This document shows positions 1 through 8,523 of a DNA stretch of 43,508 bases, piece after piece. The position numbers and the translations under genes were made by a program. The notes beneath the pieces are model-generated. The model was not told where the DNA came from and searched no databases. It saw only the letters and a program-made list of their open reading frames with translations. Origin of the DNA: Pseudomonas sp. HMWF021 (GTDB taxonomy: Bacteria > Pseudomonadota > Gammaproteobacteria > Pseudomonadales > Pseudomonadaceae); NCBI RefSeq assembly GCF_003061005.1, contig NZ_QAIK01000180.1, forward strand, positions 1 to 43,508. Direction: 5' to 3'. Position 1 is the first letter of the stretch. The number at the start of each line of letters is the position of its first letter.

Positions 1-885
1 AGCGCGGCGCTGGTGCATGAATTCGGCTGGGCGTGGCACGACTACGACAAACTGGCCCAGGCCGCGCTGGCCGGGCACATCATCGAATGCGGCGCGCAGT
101 GCGTCAGTCAGGCAATCATCGACAAGACCTCGGAAATGTTCAGCCAACGCAACTGGCCACCCTACAGCGAAGTCAACATCGAACTGCTCGGCAGCGAAGC
201 CACCTACGGCCCGCACGGCCAGCGTCGCGACAGCCGCGAGGTGGTGATCAAACTCGCCGTGCGCCATCCACAGAAACAAGCATTGATCCTGTTCTCCCGG
301 GAAATCGCCCAGGCCGCCACCGGCATGGCGCCGGGGCTGACCGGCATCGTCGGCGGGCGGCCGACGGTGTATCCCTTGATCCGCCTGTTCTCGTTCCTGA
401 TCGATAAAACCGCCTGCACCCTGCAAGTCGCCATGGCCGGCGAACAACATCCCTGCGCCCTGCCCGCGCACACCCCGCTCGACAGCCACGACCTGCCAAC
501 CCCCGAGCAGCCCCCCAAGCCCCAGGGCCGCGCCGACGCCAGTGTGCCGCTGGTCAAACTGGCGGTGGCGCGCTCCGGTGACAAGGGCAACCACAGCAAC
601 ATCGGCGTCCTGCCGCGTCGGCCCGACTACCTGCCGTGGATCGCCGAAGCGCTGACCCCGGCGGTGATCGTCGACTGGATGCGCCATGTGCTCGATCCAA
701 TTCACGGTCGGGTCGAACGCTGGTATCTGCCCGGCACCCACAGCCTGAATTTCCTGCTGGAAAACGCTCTCGGTGGCGGTGGTGTGGCAAGTCTGCGTAT
801 CGATCCACAGGGCAAGGCTTTCGCCCAGCAATTGCTGGAAATCCAGATCCCGGTGCCGCAGAGCATCGCCGAACAACTCGACTAG
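1..885 (+). CDS. atuA: Acyclic terpene utilisation protein AtuA (5' end outside window)
   Basis: The frame is open from base 1, so the gene starts upstream of the window and about 294 C-terminal residues are visible. AtuA is needed for growth on acyclic terpenes such as citronellol in Pseudomonas, but its exact reaction is not settled. The visible part holds the end of the DUF1446-type domain, then a linker rich in Pro near residues 155-175, then a small C-terminal domain with the motif KLAVARSGDKGNHSNIG and a Gly-rich segment (ALGGGG), both typical of the AtuA C-terminal domain. The stop at 883-885 lies 12 bases before the atuB start, which makes it the first visible gene of the atu operon. 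The internal GTG at 13 is not the real start. Confidence 0.9.
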   Translation, partial: SAALVHEFGWAWHDYDKLAQAALAGHIIECGAQCVSQAIIDKTSEMFSQRNWPPYSEVNIELLGSEATYGPHGQRRDSREVVIKLAVRHPQKQALILFSREIAQAATGMAPGLTGIVGGRPTVYPLIRLFSFLIDKTACTLQVAMAGEQHPCALPAHTPLDSHDLPTPEQPPKPQGRADASVPLVKLAVARSGDKGNHSNIGVLPRRPDYLPWIAEALTPAVIVDWMRHVLDPIHGRVERWYLPGTHSLNFLLENALGGGGVASLRIDPQGKAFAQQLLEIQIPVPQSIAEQLD

Positions 886-897
886 AGGTTGGGCTTC

Positions 898-1767
898 ATG
901 GCTTACGCATCGATTTTCAAAGCCGATCTGTTCAGCGGCCAGACCCTCATCGTCACCGGTGGCGGCAGTGGCATCGGCCGCTGCACCGCCCATGAACTGG
1001 CAGCGCTCGGAGCCAATGTGCTGCTGGTCGGGCGCAAGCCGGAAAAACTGCAAAAGGTTGCCGCCGAAATCGCCGAGGACGGTGGCCGCGCTCACTGGCA
1101 AGCCTGCGACATCCGCGACGAAGACGCGGTAAAGGCACTGGTTGCCGAACTGATCGCCGAACACGGGCCGATCCACGGTCTGGTCAACAATGCCGGCGGC
1201 CAGTACCCATCGCCATTGGCCTCGATCAATCAGAAAGGTTTCGAAACCGTACTGCGCACCAATCTGGTCGGTGGTTTTCTGATGGCCCGGGAAGTGTTCA
1301 ACCAGTCGATGAGCAAGCACGGCGGCAGCATCGTCAACATGCTCGCCGACATGTGGGGCGGCATGCCCGGCATGGGTCACTCGGGTGCGGCACGTTCGGG
1401 GATGGACAATTTCACCAAAACCGCCGCGTTCGAATGGGGTTATGCCGGGGTGCGGGTCAATGCAGTGGCACCGGGCTGGATCGCCTCCAGTGGCATGGAC
1501 ACTTATGAAGGCGCGTTCAAAGCGGTGATCCCGACCCTGCGCGAACACGTGCCGCTCAAACGCATCGGCACCGAATCGGAGGTCAGTGCAGCGATTGTTT
1601 TCCTGCTCAGCCCGGCGGCGGCATTCATCAGTGGCAGCACCTTGAAAATCGATGGCGCCGCCAGTCTCGGCAGCCGCGCATGGCCGTTGCACAAGGCAAG
1701 CCACAGCGAGTCGTTCAACGGTTTCCATCGGGCGTACCTGCCCGACGTGCTCAAGGACAAGGAGTAA
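898..1767 (+). CDS. atuB: Short-chain dehydrogenase/reductase AtuB
   Basis: This is a 289-residue SDR of the acyclic terpene pathway, probably acting on a terpenoid alcohol/aldehyde or enoyl-CoA intermediate; the substrate is not defined by sequence. The Rossmann motif TGGGSGIG is at residues 20-27, NNAG follows, and the C-terminal VNAVAPGWI segment is typical. The usual Tyr-x3-Lys positions are unusual: the segment reads HSGAAR (residues 161-166), so Ser and Arg replace Tyr and Lys. This is the form I recall from peroxisomal trans-2-enoyl-CoA reductase. ATG at 898 is preferred over TTG at 889 because GAGG at 885-888 is well placed for it. The stop is three bases before the atuC ATG. Confidence 0.88.
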   Translation: MAYASIFKADLFSGQTLIVTGGGSGIGRCTAHELAALGANVLLVGRKPEKLQKVAAEIAEDGGRAHWQACDIRDEDAVKALVAELIAEHGPIHGLVNNAGGQYPSPLASINQKGFETVLRTNLVGGFLMAREVFNQSMSKHGGSIVNMLADMWGGMPGMGHSGAARSGMDNFTKTAAFEWGYAGVRVNAVAPGWIASSGMDTYEGAFKAVIPTLREHVPLKRIGTESEVSAAIVFLLSPAAAFISGSTLKIDGAASLGSRAWPLHKASHSESFNGFHRAYLPDVLKDKE

Positions 1768-1770
1768 GCC

Positions 1771-3387
1771 ATGCCGCAGATCCAGTCCGAACTCGATCCG
1801 CACAGCGAAGCCTTCGCCCGCAACCGCGCGGCGATGCTCACGGCCATCGAGCACGTCCAGCAACTGGAACAGAACCTGCTGAACAAGGCTGCCGAAGCCA
1901 AGGCAAAATTCGACAAGCGCGGGCAACTGCTGCCCCGCGAACGCCTGAACCTGTTGCTCGACCCCGGCGCACCGTTCCTCGAACTGGCGAGCCTGGCCGG
2001 CTACAAACTGCACGACGACAAGGACGGCAGCGCCGCCGGCGGCGGCCTGATCGCCGGCATCGGTTATGTGTCCGGCATTCGGGCAATGGTGGTGGCCAAC
2101 AACAGTGCGATCAAGGGCGGCACCATTTCCCCCACCGGCCTGAAAAAATCCCTGCGTCTGCAGCAGATCGCCCAAGACAACAAACTGCCGGTGATCACCC
2201 TCGCCGAAAGCGGCGGCGCCAACCTCAACTATGCCGCTGAAATTTTCGTTGAGGGTGCGCGCAGCTTCGCCAATCAGGCGCGGATGTCGGCCATGGGTCT
2301 GCCGCAGATCACCGTGGTGCACGGCTCGGCCACCGCAGGTGGCGCCTATCAGCCGGGGTTGTCGGATTACGTGGTGGTGGTGCGCGGCAAAGCCAAGCTG
2401 TTTCTTGCCGGGCCGCCGCTGCTCAAGGCTGCAACCGGCGAAGTCGCCACCGATGAGGAACTGGGCGGCGCCGAGATGCACGCGCAGGTCGCCGGCACCG
2501 CCGAGTACATGGCCGAGAACGATGCTGATGGCGTGCGACTGGTGCGCGAAATCCTGCGCATGCTGCCGTGGAACGAACAGCTGCCGTGGCTGCCGGAGCC
2601 GCAATACAAAGAGCCGCTCTACCCGATCGACGAACTGCTAGGGCTTATTCCCGACGATCCGAAAAAACCCTACGACGTGCGCGAGATCATTGCGCGGATT
2701 GCCGACGAATCTGAGTTCCTCGAATTCAAGGGCGAGTTCGACCAGCAGACCGTGTGCGGGCAACTGAAAATCCACGGCCGCGCCTGTGGCCTGATCGGCA
2801 ACAACGGCCCGATCACCCCGGCCGGTGCGAGCAAAGCGGCCCAATTCATTCAGCTGTGCGATCAGAGCCAGACGCCTTTGCTGTTCTTCCACAACACCAC
2901 CGGCTTCATGGTCGGCACCGAGTCCGAGCAGCAAGGCGTGATCAAACACGGTTCGAAACTGATTCAAGCGGTGGCCAATGCGCGCGTGCCTAAACTGACG
3001 ATTGTGGTCGGTGGCTCCTACGGTGCCGGCAACTATGCGATGTGCGGGCGCGGTCTCGATCCGCGGTTCATCTTCGCCTGGCCCAACAGCCGCACGGCGG
3101 TGATGGGCGGCGCACAGGCCGGCAAGGTGCTGCGCATCGTCACCGAGGCCAAACAGCTCAAGGAGGGACTGGTGCCGGACCCGAAGATGCTCGACATGCT
3201 CGAACAGGTCACCGCGCAGAAACTCGACAGTCAGTCCACCGCGCTTTACGGCAGCGCCAATCTATGGGACGACGGCCTGATTGACCCACGCGAAACCCGC
3301 ACCTTGCTCGGTTACCTGCTGGATATCTGCCACGAAGCCGACATCCGCACGCTGCAACCCAACAGCTTCGGCGTCAGCCGCTTCTGA
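1771..3387 (+). CDS. atuC: Geranyl-CoA carboxylase carboxyltransferase (beta) subunit AtuC
   Basis: The 538-residue product is a biotin-dependent acyl-CoA carboxylase carboxyltransferase subunit. With AtuF it should carboxylate cis-geranyl-CoA. Both halves of the carboxyltransferase fold are present: the N-terminal half with GGLIAGIGYVSG and HGSATAGGAYQPG, and the C-terminal half with NTTGFMVGTESE and GGSYGAGNYAMCGR. The length fits AtuC and LiuB alike. The choice of atuC over liuB rests on the gene order A-B-C-D-E-F, because the liu cluster has a different order and lacks an atuA homologue. AAGGAG overlaps the end of atuB and serves as its ribosome binding site, which points to coupled translation. 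Confidence 0.9.
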   Translation: MPQIQSELDPHSEAFARNRAAMLTAIEHVQQLEQNLLNKAAEAKAKFDKRGQLLPRERLNLLLDPGAPFLELASLAGYKLHDDKDGSAAGGGLIAGIGYVSGIRAMVVANNSAIKGGTISPTGLKKSLRLQQIAQDNKLPVITLAESGGANLNYAAEIFVEGARSFANQARMSAMGLPQITVVHGSATAGGAYQPGLSDYVVVVRGKAKLFLAGPPLLKAATGEVATDEELGGAEMHAQVAGTAEYMAENDADGVRLVREILRMLPWNEQLPWLPEPQYKEPLYPIDELLGLIPDDPKKPYDVREIIARIADESEFLEFKGEFDQQTVCGQLKIHGRACGLIGNNGPITPAGASKAAQFIQLCDQSQTPLLFFHNTTGFMVGTESEQQGVIKHGSKLIQAVANARVPKLTIVVGGSYGAGNYAMCGRGLDPRFIFAWPNSRTAVMGGAQAGKVLRIVTEAKQLKEGLVPDPKMLDMLEQVTAQKLDSQSTALYGSANLWDDGLIDPRETRTLLGYLLDICHEADIRTLQPNSFGVSRF

Positions 3388-3417
3388 CCGCCACGGATCC
3401 CAAGGAGAACAATAAAA

Positions 3418-4575
3418 ATGATCTTCACCCCGGAACACGAAGCACTGCGCCGCACCGTCCGCCAATTCGTCGAACACGAGATCAATCCGCACGTCGAAGA
3501 ATGGGAAAAGGCCGGACGATTTCCGATCCACGAGATTTTCCGCAAGGCCGGCGACCTCGGTCTGCTGGGTATTTCCAAACCGGAAAAATTCGGCGGCATG
3601 GGCCTCGACTACAGCTACTCGATTGTCGCCGCCGAAGAGTTCGGCACCATTCATTGCGGCGGCATTCCGATGTCGATCGGCGTGCAGACCGACATGTGCA
3701 CCCCGGCGCTGGCCCGCTTCGGCTCCGATGAGTTGCGCGACGAATTTCTGCGCCCGGCCATCACCGGCGAGCAGGTGGGCTGCATCGGGGTTTCGGAGGT
3801 CGGTGCCGGTTCCGACGTCGCCGGGCTCAAGACCACGGCGCGCAAGGACGGCGACGACTACGTGATCAACGGCAGCAAGATGTGGATCACCAACTCGCCC
3901 AGCGCCGATTTCATCTGCCTGCTGGCCAACACTTCGGACGACAAGCCGCACATCAACAAGTCGCTGATCATGGTGCCGATGAACACGCCGGGGATCAGCC
4001 TCAGTTCGCACCTGGACAAGCTCGGCATGCGCAGTTCGGAAACCGCCCAGGTGTTTTTCGACAACGTGCGTGTGCCGCAGCGCAACCGCATCGGCCACGA
4101 AGGCGCCGGCTTCATGATGCAGATGCTGCAGTTCCAGGAAGAGCGCCTGTTCGGCGCGGCAAACATGATCAAGGCCCTGGAATATTGCGTCGACAGCACC
4201 ATCGAGTACTGCAAGGAACGCAAGACCTTCGGCAACGCGCTGATCGACAATCAGGTGATCCACTTTCGCCTCGCCGAATTGCAGACCGAAATCGAATGCC
4301 TGCGCGCACTGGTCTATCAGGCCACCGAGCAGTATGTGAAAGGCCAGGACGTCACGCGCCTGGCGTCGATGGCCAAACTCAAGGCCGGACGCCTCGGTCG
4401 TGAAGTCAGCGACAGCTGCCTGCAATACTGGGGCGGCATGGGCTTCATGTGGGACAACCCGGTGGCCCGCGCCTATCGCGACGTGCGGCTGGTATCGATT
4501 GGCGGCGGCGCTGACGAAATCATGCTCGGCATCATCTGCAAACTGATGGGCATCCTGCCGGGGAAAAAGAAATGA
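3418..4575 (+). CDS. atuD: Citronellyl-CoA dehydrogenase AtuD (acyl-CoA dehydrogenase)
   Basis: This 385-residue FAD-dependent acyl-CoA dehydrogenase should oxidise citronellyl-CoA to geranyl-CoA. Family signatures include GVSEVGAGSDVAGLKTTA near residues 120-140, MWITNSPSADFICLLA and the KERKTFGNALIDNQ helix. The C-terminal loop that carries the catalytic Glu in medium-chain enzymes reads SIGGGADEIM, with no Glu at the expected place. A Glu-Arg-Leu at 242-244 sits where isovaleryl-CoA dehydrogenase keeps its base, so the enzyme is probably of that branched-chain subtype. AAGGAGA precedes the ATG. Its stop overlaps the atuE start by four bases (ATGA). Confidence 0.9.
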   Translation: MIFTPEHEALRRTVRQFVEHEINPHVEEWEKAGRFPIHEIFRKAGDLGLLGISKPEKFGGMGLDYSYSIVAAEEFGTIHCGGIPMSIGVQTDMCTPALARFGSDELRDEFLRPAITGEQVGCIGVSEVGAGSDVAGLKTTARKDGDDYVINGSKMWITNSPSADFICLLANTSDDKPHINKSLIMVPMNTPGISLSSHLDKLGMRSSETAQVFFDNVRVPQRNRIGHEGAGFMMQMLQFQEERLFGAANMIKALEYCVDSTIEYCKERKTFGNALIDNQVIHFRLAELQTEIECLRALVYQATEQYVKGQDVTRLASMAKLKAGRLGREVSDSCLQYWGGMGFMWDNPVARAYRDVRLVSIGGGADEIMLGIICKLMGILPGKKK

Positions 4576-5369
4576 GCCCCCTGCCCGATTGCCAGACGCT
4601 GTTGCTGGAACAGCACGGCGGTGTGCTGCACATCACCCTCAATCGCCCGGACAGCCGCAATGCGATGAGCCTGCAAATGGTCGCCGAACTGCGTGCGGTA
4701 TTGGCGGCGGTGCGCGATGAGCGCAGGGTTCGCGCCCTGGTGCTTAGTGGTGCCGGCGGGCATTTCTCTGCCGGTGGCGACATCAAGGACATGGCCAACG
4801 CCCGTGCCCGGGGCGCCGATGCCTATCGCGATCTGAACCGCGCGTTCGGTGCCTTGCTGCAAGAAGCGCAGCACGCGCCGCAAGTGCTGATCTGCGTGTT
4901 GCAAGGCGCGGTGCTGGGCGGTGGACTGGGCCTGGCATGCGTCAGCGATATCGCAATGGCCGATCATCAAGCGCAGTTCGGTCTGCCGGAAACCAGCCTT
5001 GGCTTGCTGCCGGCACAGATCGCTCCGTTCGTGGTGCAGCGCATCGGCCTGACCGAAACCCGCCGTCTGGCGCTGACTGCGGCGCGCTTCGATGGCCATC
5101 AGGCGCGGCGGCTGGGGCTGGTGCATTTTGTCGAGCAGGATCCGCAGGCACTGGCCGAGCGCCTCGATGAAGTGCTCGATCATGTGCTGTGCTGCGCACC
5201 GGAAGCGAACGCGGCGACGAAAAAACTGCTGCTCGCCAGTGCCGGGCAGCCGTCGAGTGAATTGCTGGATCAGGCTGCGCAGATGTTTAGCGAGGCGGTG
5301 ACGGGCGAAGAAGGGATCGAGGGCACCATGGCTTTCGTGCAAAAGCGTAAACCTGGGTGGGCCCCTTAA
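4572..5369 (+). CDS. atuE: Isohexenylglutaconyl-CoA hydratase AtuE (enoyl-CoA hydratase family)
   Basis: The product is a 265-residue crotonase-fold protein. In the atu pathway this enzyme hydrates isohexenylglutaconyl-CoA, the product of geranyl-CoA carboxylase, before the acetate unit is removed. The first oxyanion-hole segment (GAGGHFSAGGDIKDM) and the second (VLQGAVLGGGLGLACVSDIAMA) are both visible, followed by FGLPETSLGLLPAQIAPFV. It starts inside the atuD stop codon, so translation is likely coupled. After the stop comes a paired REP-type repeat before atuF. Confidence 0.9.
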   Translation: MSPLPDCQTLLLEQHGGVLHITLNRPDSRNAMSLQMVAELRAVLAAVRDERRVRALVLSGAGGHFSAGGDIKDMANARARGADAYRDLNRAFGALLQEAQHAPQVLICVLQGAVLGGGLGLACVSDIAMADHQAQFGLPETSLGLLPAQIAPFVVQRIGLTETRRLALTAARFDGHQARRLGLVHFVEQDPQALAERLDEVLDHVLCCAPEANAATKKLLLASAGQPSSELLDQAAQMFSEAVTGEEGIEGTMAFVQKRKPGWAP

Positions 5370-5372
5370 AAG

Positions 5373-5440
5373 CTTCGCGGGCAAGCCCGCTCCCACATTT
5401 GGAACGCGTTCCGTCTGTGGGAGCGGGCTTGCTCGCGAAG
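5373..5440. repeat. REP-type inverted repeat pair between atuE and atuF
   Basis: Two copies of a short GC-rich element face each other: CTTCGCGGGCAAGCCCGCTC (from 5373) and, inverted, GAGCGGGCTTGCTCGCGAAG (ending 5440), each flanked by CCCACA/TGTGGG. Each copy is itself palindromic (GCGGGCAAGCCCGC). This is the common REPIN-like repeat of fluorescent pseudomonads. In RNA it would form a long stem inside the atu operon and could attenuate or stabilise the atuF part of the message. Confidence 0.9.
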
Positions 5441-5478
5441 AGGCCAGCACCGACATCGCAAATTCCGAGGGAACAACC

Positions 5479-7440
5479 ATGCCCACCATCCACAAAATCC
5501 TGATCGCCAACCGTGGTGAAATCGCCTGCCGCATCCAGCGCACCGCCCAGGCCCTCGGCTACCGCACCGTCGCCGTGTTCAGCGATGCCGACGCCGATGC
5601 CCTGCACGTGCAAATGGCTGATCAAGCCGTGAACATCGGCCCGGCTCCAGTGCAGCAGTCTTACCTGAACATCCCGGCGATCCTCGACGCCGCCCGGCGC
5701 AGCGGTGCCGATGCGATCCACCCCGGCTATGGCTTCCTCTCGGAGAATGCCGGATTCGCCCGCGCCTGCGCTGAGGCCGGCCTGACTTTTATCGGCCCGA
5801 GTGCCGAGGCGATCGAACTGATGGGCAGCAAACGCCTGTCGAAAATCGCCATGCTCGATGCCGGCGTGCCGTGCATTGCCGGCTATCAAGGTGCCGAGCA
5901 GGACGATGCCACCTTGCTGCGCGAAGCCGAGCGCATCGGTTATCCGCTGATGATCAAGGCCAGTGCCGGCGGCGGCGGACGTGGCATGCGTCTGGTGCAC
6001 AGCAGCGAAGATTTACCAGCGCAATTGCGCACGGCGCGCTCGGAGGCGCTGAACGGTTTCGGCAGTGACGAACTGATCCTCGAGCAGGCGCTGATCGAAC
6101 CACGCCACGTCGAGGTGCAGTTATTCGGTGACCACCATGGCAACCTGATCTACCTCGGCGAACGCGATTGCTCGGTGCAGCGCCGGCACCAGAAAGTCAT
6201 CGAGGAAGCGCCCTGCCCGGTGATGACCCGCGAGCTGCGTCAGGCCATGGGCGAAGCAGCGCTCAAGGCTGGCCGGGCGGTGAATTATGTAGGTGCCGGC
6301 ACCGTCGAGTTTCTGCTCGATGCCCGAGGGCAGTTCTATTTTCTGGAAATGAATACCCGTCTGCAGGTCGAACACCCGGTGACCGAACTGATCACCGGGC
6401 AGGATCTGGTCGCCTGGCAACTGGCGGTCGCCGAGGGGCAGCCGCTGCCACTGACCCAGGATCAGGTCACGCTGGATGGCCATGCCATGGAAGTGCGTTT
6501 GTATGCCGAAGATCCGACGCAGGATTTTCTGCCACAAACCGGCCGCGTCCAGGCCTGGGAACCGGCCTTGAGTCCGGGTGCGCGAATCGATCATGGTTTG
6601 CGCGAAGGTCAATCGATCAGCCCGTTCTACGACCCGATGCTGGGCAAACTGATAGCCCATGGCGCCACCCGCGAAGAGGCACGGCGCAAGCTGTTGCGCG
6701 CGGTGCAGGACAGCGTGCTGCTCGGCGTCCAGAGCAACCAGCGTTTGCTGGTCAGCCTGCTGCAGCATCCGCAGTTCATCAGCGGCGAATTCAGCACCGC
6801 GTTCATCGCGCAGCATTTCACTGACCACCCCTGTTTACACACTTACGCACCCGGCGCCGAGGAACTGGCGATTGCCGCCGTGCTGTTCTATCAGGCCGGC
6901 GCACAGGCGCATCGTGCATCGCTCAAAGGCTGGCGCAACAATGCCGGCGTACCGCTCGATTACCGCCTGGGCCTTGAACAACAGGACTGGAGCGTACGCT
7001 TGCTTGCGGGCATCAACGGCCTCTTCACCGTGAACACCATGGAGCGCGCGCTGGAACTGAAAGTCATCGATGGCGACGAGCGCTCGGTGACGCTGGAAAT
7101 CGACGGCTTGCGCCAGCGCCACGCCTGGCGGATCGATGGCGAAGCACTGTGGCTGTTCACCCATCCCGGCAGCCTGCGCCTTGAGGACCGAACTCATGCG
7201 CTGATCAGCAGTCAGAGCAGCGTCAGCTCCGGCACGCTCAAGGCGCCGATGGACGGTGCCATCGTCGACGTGCTGGTCAGCGAAGGCAGCCCGGTCAGCA
7301 AGGGGCAGTTGCTGGTGGTGCTGGAGGCAATGAAAATGGAGCACCCGCTCAAGGCCGGTATCGACGGCGTGCTCAAGCGGGTGCAGGTCAAGGTCGGCGA
7401 TCAGGTAAAGAATCGTCAGGTTCTGTTGCAGGTCGAGTGA
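5479..7440 (+). CDS. atuF: Geranyl-CoA carboxylase biotin-containing (alpha) subunit AtuF
   Basis: The 653-residue product carries biotin carboxylase and biotin carrier domains in one chain. The N-terminal biotin carboxylase starts with KILIANRGEIACRIQRTAQ, then HPGYGFLSENAGFA, the Gly-rich ATP-grasp loop KASAGGGGRGMRLV, and EMNTRLQVEHPVTE. A linker region at about 450-570 is followed by the carrier domain with EAMKMEHPL, where Lys619 is the biotinylation site. It pairs with AtuC. It lies 109 bases behind atuE with a REP pair in the gap, and it is the last atu gene here: the next gene is an unrelated exonuclease, so atuG and atuH of the P. aeruginosa cluster are missing at this place. Confidence 0.9.
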   Translation: MPTIHKILIANRGEIACRIQRTAQALGYRTVAVFSDADADALHVQMADQAVNIGPAPVQQSYLNIPAILDAARRSGADAIHPGYGFLSENAGFARACAEAGLTFIGPSAEAIELMGSKRLSKIAMLDAGVPCIAGYQGAEQDDATLLREAERIGYPLMIKASAGGGGRGMRLVHSSEDLPAQLRTARSEALNGFGSDELILEQALIEPRHVEVQLFGDHHGNLIYLGERDCSVQRRHQKVIEEAPCPVMTRELRQAMGEAALKAGRAVNYVGAGTVEFLLDARGQFYFLEMNTRLQVEHPVTELITGQDLVAWQLAVAEGQPLPLTQDQVTLDGHAMEVRLYAEDPTQDFLPQTGRVQAWEPALSPGARIDHGLREGQSISPFYDPMLGKLIAHGATREEARRKLLRAVQDSVLLGVQSNQRLLVSLLQHPQFISGEFSTAFIAQHFTDHPCLHTYAPGAEELAIAAVLFYQAGAQAHRASLKGWRNNAGVPLDYRLGLEQQDWSVRLLAGINGLFTVNTMERALELKVIDGDERSVTLEIDGLRQRHAWRIDGEALWLFTHPGSLRLEDRTHALISSQSSVSSGTLKAPMDGAIVDVLVSEGSPVSKGQLLVVLEAMKMEHPLKAGIDGVLKRVQVKVGDQVKNRQVLLQVE

Positions 7441-7510
7441 GTCGCCAGGCGCAAACGCAAGGTTTGACTACGCTCTGATCTATCAGGACGCGTAAATCAG
7501 GAAACCTGCG

Positions 7511-8053
7511 ATGCCCCATTGGCTGGTCATTGATCTGGAAGCCACCACTGATGAAGGTGGCTGGCCGGTTACGGAAATGGAAATCATCGAAATCGGCGCG
7601 ACGCTGGTCGATCGTGCCGGTCGCGAGCAGGATCACTTTCAGCGGTTCGTCAAACCGACCCGGCGGCCGTTGCTGACGCCGTTTTGTCGTGAACTCACGC
7701 ACATCACCCAGGCCAACATCGACGCCGCACAGCCATTGAGCGAAGTCTGGCCGGCGTTTGAACGCTGGCTTGGGCAGCACCAGCCACGGCTCGAGGGCTG
7801 GGTCAGCTGGGGTGACTACGACCGCAAGCAGTTGCTTCAGGAATGGCAGCGCCTGCAACTCGACAGCGCGTTGAGCCGGGTGCCGCACATGAATCTCAAG
7901 CAGCGCTTCGCCAAGGCCCGCCGCCTGGAGCGGCCGCTGGGGCTGAACGGTGCGTTGCAACTGGCCGGCATGCAGTTCAGCGGTCAGCAGCATCGGGCGC
8001 TGGAAGATGCGCGCAACACCGCGCGATTACTGCCGTTGGTGCTGCCACTGTGA
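7511..8053 (+). CDS. DEDDh-family 3'-5' exonuclease
   Basis: The 180-residue protein consists of a single exonuclease domain of the RNase T/DnaQ superfamily. Exo I is seen as VIDLEATTD, with the metal-binding Asp and Glu near residues 8-10, then MEIIEIGATLVD. The C-terminal Exo III reads HRALEDARNTARLL, giving the His-x4-Asp pair of the DEDDh subgroup. It resembles stand-alone KapD/ERI-1-type exonucleases rather than the polymerase III proofreading subunit. AGGAAA precedes the ATG. The nucleic-acid substrate cannot be told from sequence. Confidence 0.85.
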   Translation: MPHWLVIDLEATTDEGGWPVTEMEIIEIGATLVDRAGREQDHFQRFVKPTRRPLLTPFCRELTHITQANIDAAQPLSEVWPAFERWLGQHQPRLEGWVSWGDYDRKQLLQEWQRLQLDSALSRVPHMNLKQRFAKARRLERPLGLNGALQLAGMQFSGQQHRALEDARNTARLLPLVLPL

Positions 8054-8167
8054 AGTCAGAGCGAGAACTCACCGGACACGCTCCGGGCAGGTGACGGCGC
8101 CAGGAGCCTTGTGCATACTGGCCGGCCCTTTTTAACCCTTTTAAGCCCTATTCGAGAGGAATCGCCC

Positions 8168-8452
8168 ATGTTCAAAGTCAACGAGTACTTCGACGGCACC
8201 GTCAAGTCCATCGCTTTTGGCACCGCTGAAGGTCCGGCGACCATCGGCGTCATGGCCCCGGGCGAATACGAATTCGGCACCGCTCAGCGCGAGATCATGC
8301 ATGTGGTCTCCGGTGCGCTGACCGTCAAACTGCCGGACAGCAGCGACTGGGAAACTTTCGCCGCCGGCAGCCAGTTCAACGTGCCGGCCAACAGCAAGTT
8401 CCAGCTGAAAGTCGCCGTTGAGACTGCTTACCTGTGCGAATACCGCGGCTAA
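8168..8452 (+). CDS. ppnP: Pyrimidine/purine nucleoside phosphorylase PpnP
   Basis: This 94-residue single-domain cupin protein matches the PpnP (YaiE, DUF1255) family in length and sequence, from [17 protein letters not shown] to the end [10 protein letters not shown]. PpnP splits nucleosides with phosphate to a free base and ribose 1-phosphate, with broad specificity. The conserved stretches [25 protein letters not shown] and [11 protein letters not shown] are present. An upstream in-frame start at 8111 is rejected because GAGAGGA lies just before 8168 and family members begin at this Met. A strong terminator follows. Confidence 0.93.
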   Translation: MFKVNEYFDGTVKSIAFGTAEGPATIGVMAPGEYEFGTAQREIMHVVSGALTVKLPDSSDWETFAAGSQFNVPANSKFQLKVAVETAYLCEYRG

Positions 8453-8476
8453 AGCAACGGCTTTTCCCAGCGCAAA

Positions 8477-8508
8477 AAAATGCCCGTGTCCATGGACACG
8501 GGCATTTT
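8477..8508. terminator. Bidirectional rho-independent terminator
   Basis: A perfect 14-bp stem (AAAATGCCCGTGTC paired with GACACGGGCATTTT) with a CATG loop sits between convergent ppnP and the MOSC gene. The A/T ends serve as the U tract in either direction. Confidence 0.9.
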
Positions 8509-8523
8509 CATTTGCGGCATCGG

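Noticed and set aside
3262..4425. Long open frame of 387 codons on the minus strand
   Set aside because: It is antisense to atuC/atuD, has His/Val/Asp-rich shadow composition and no recognisable domain.
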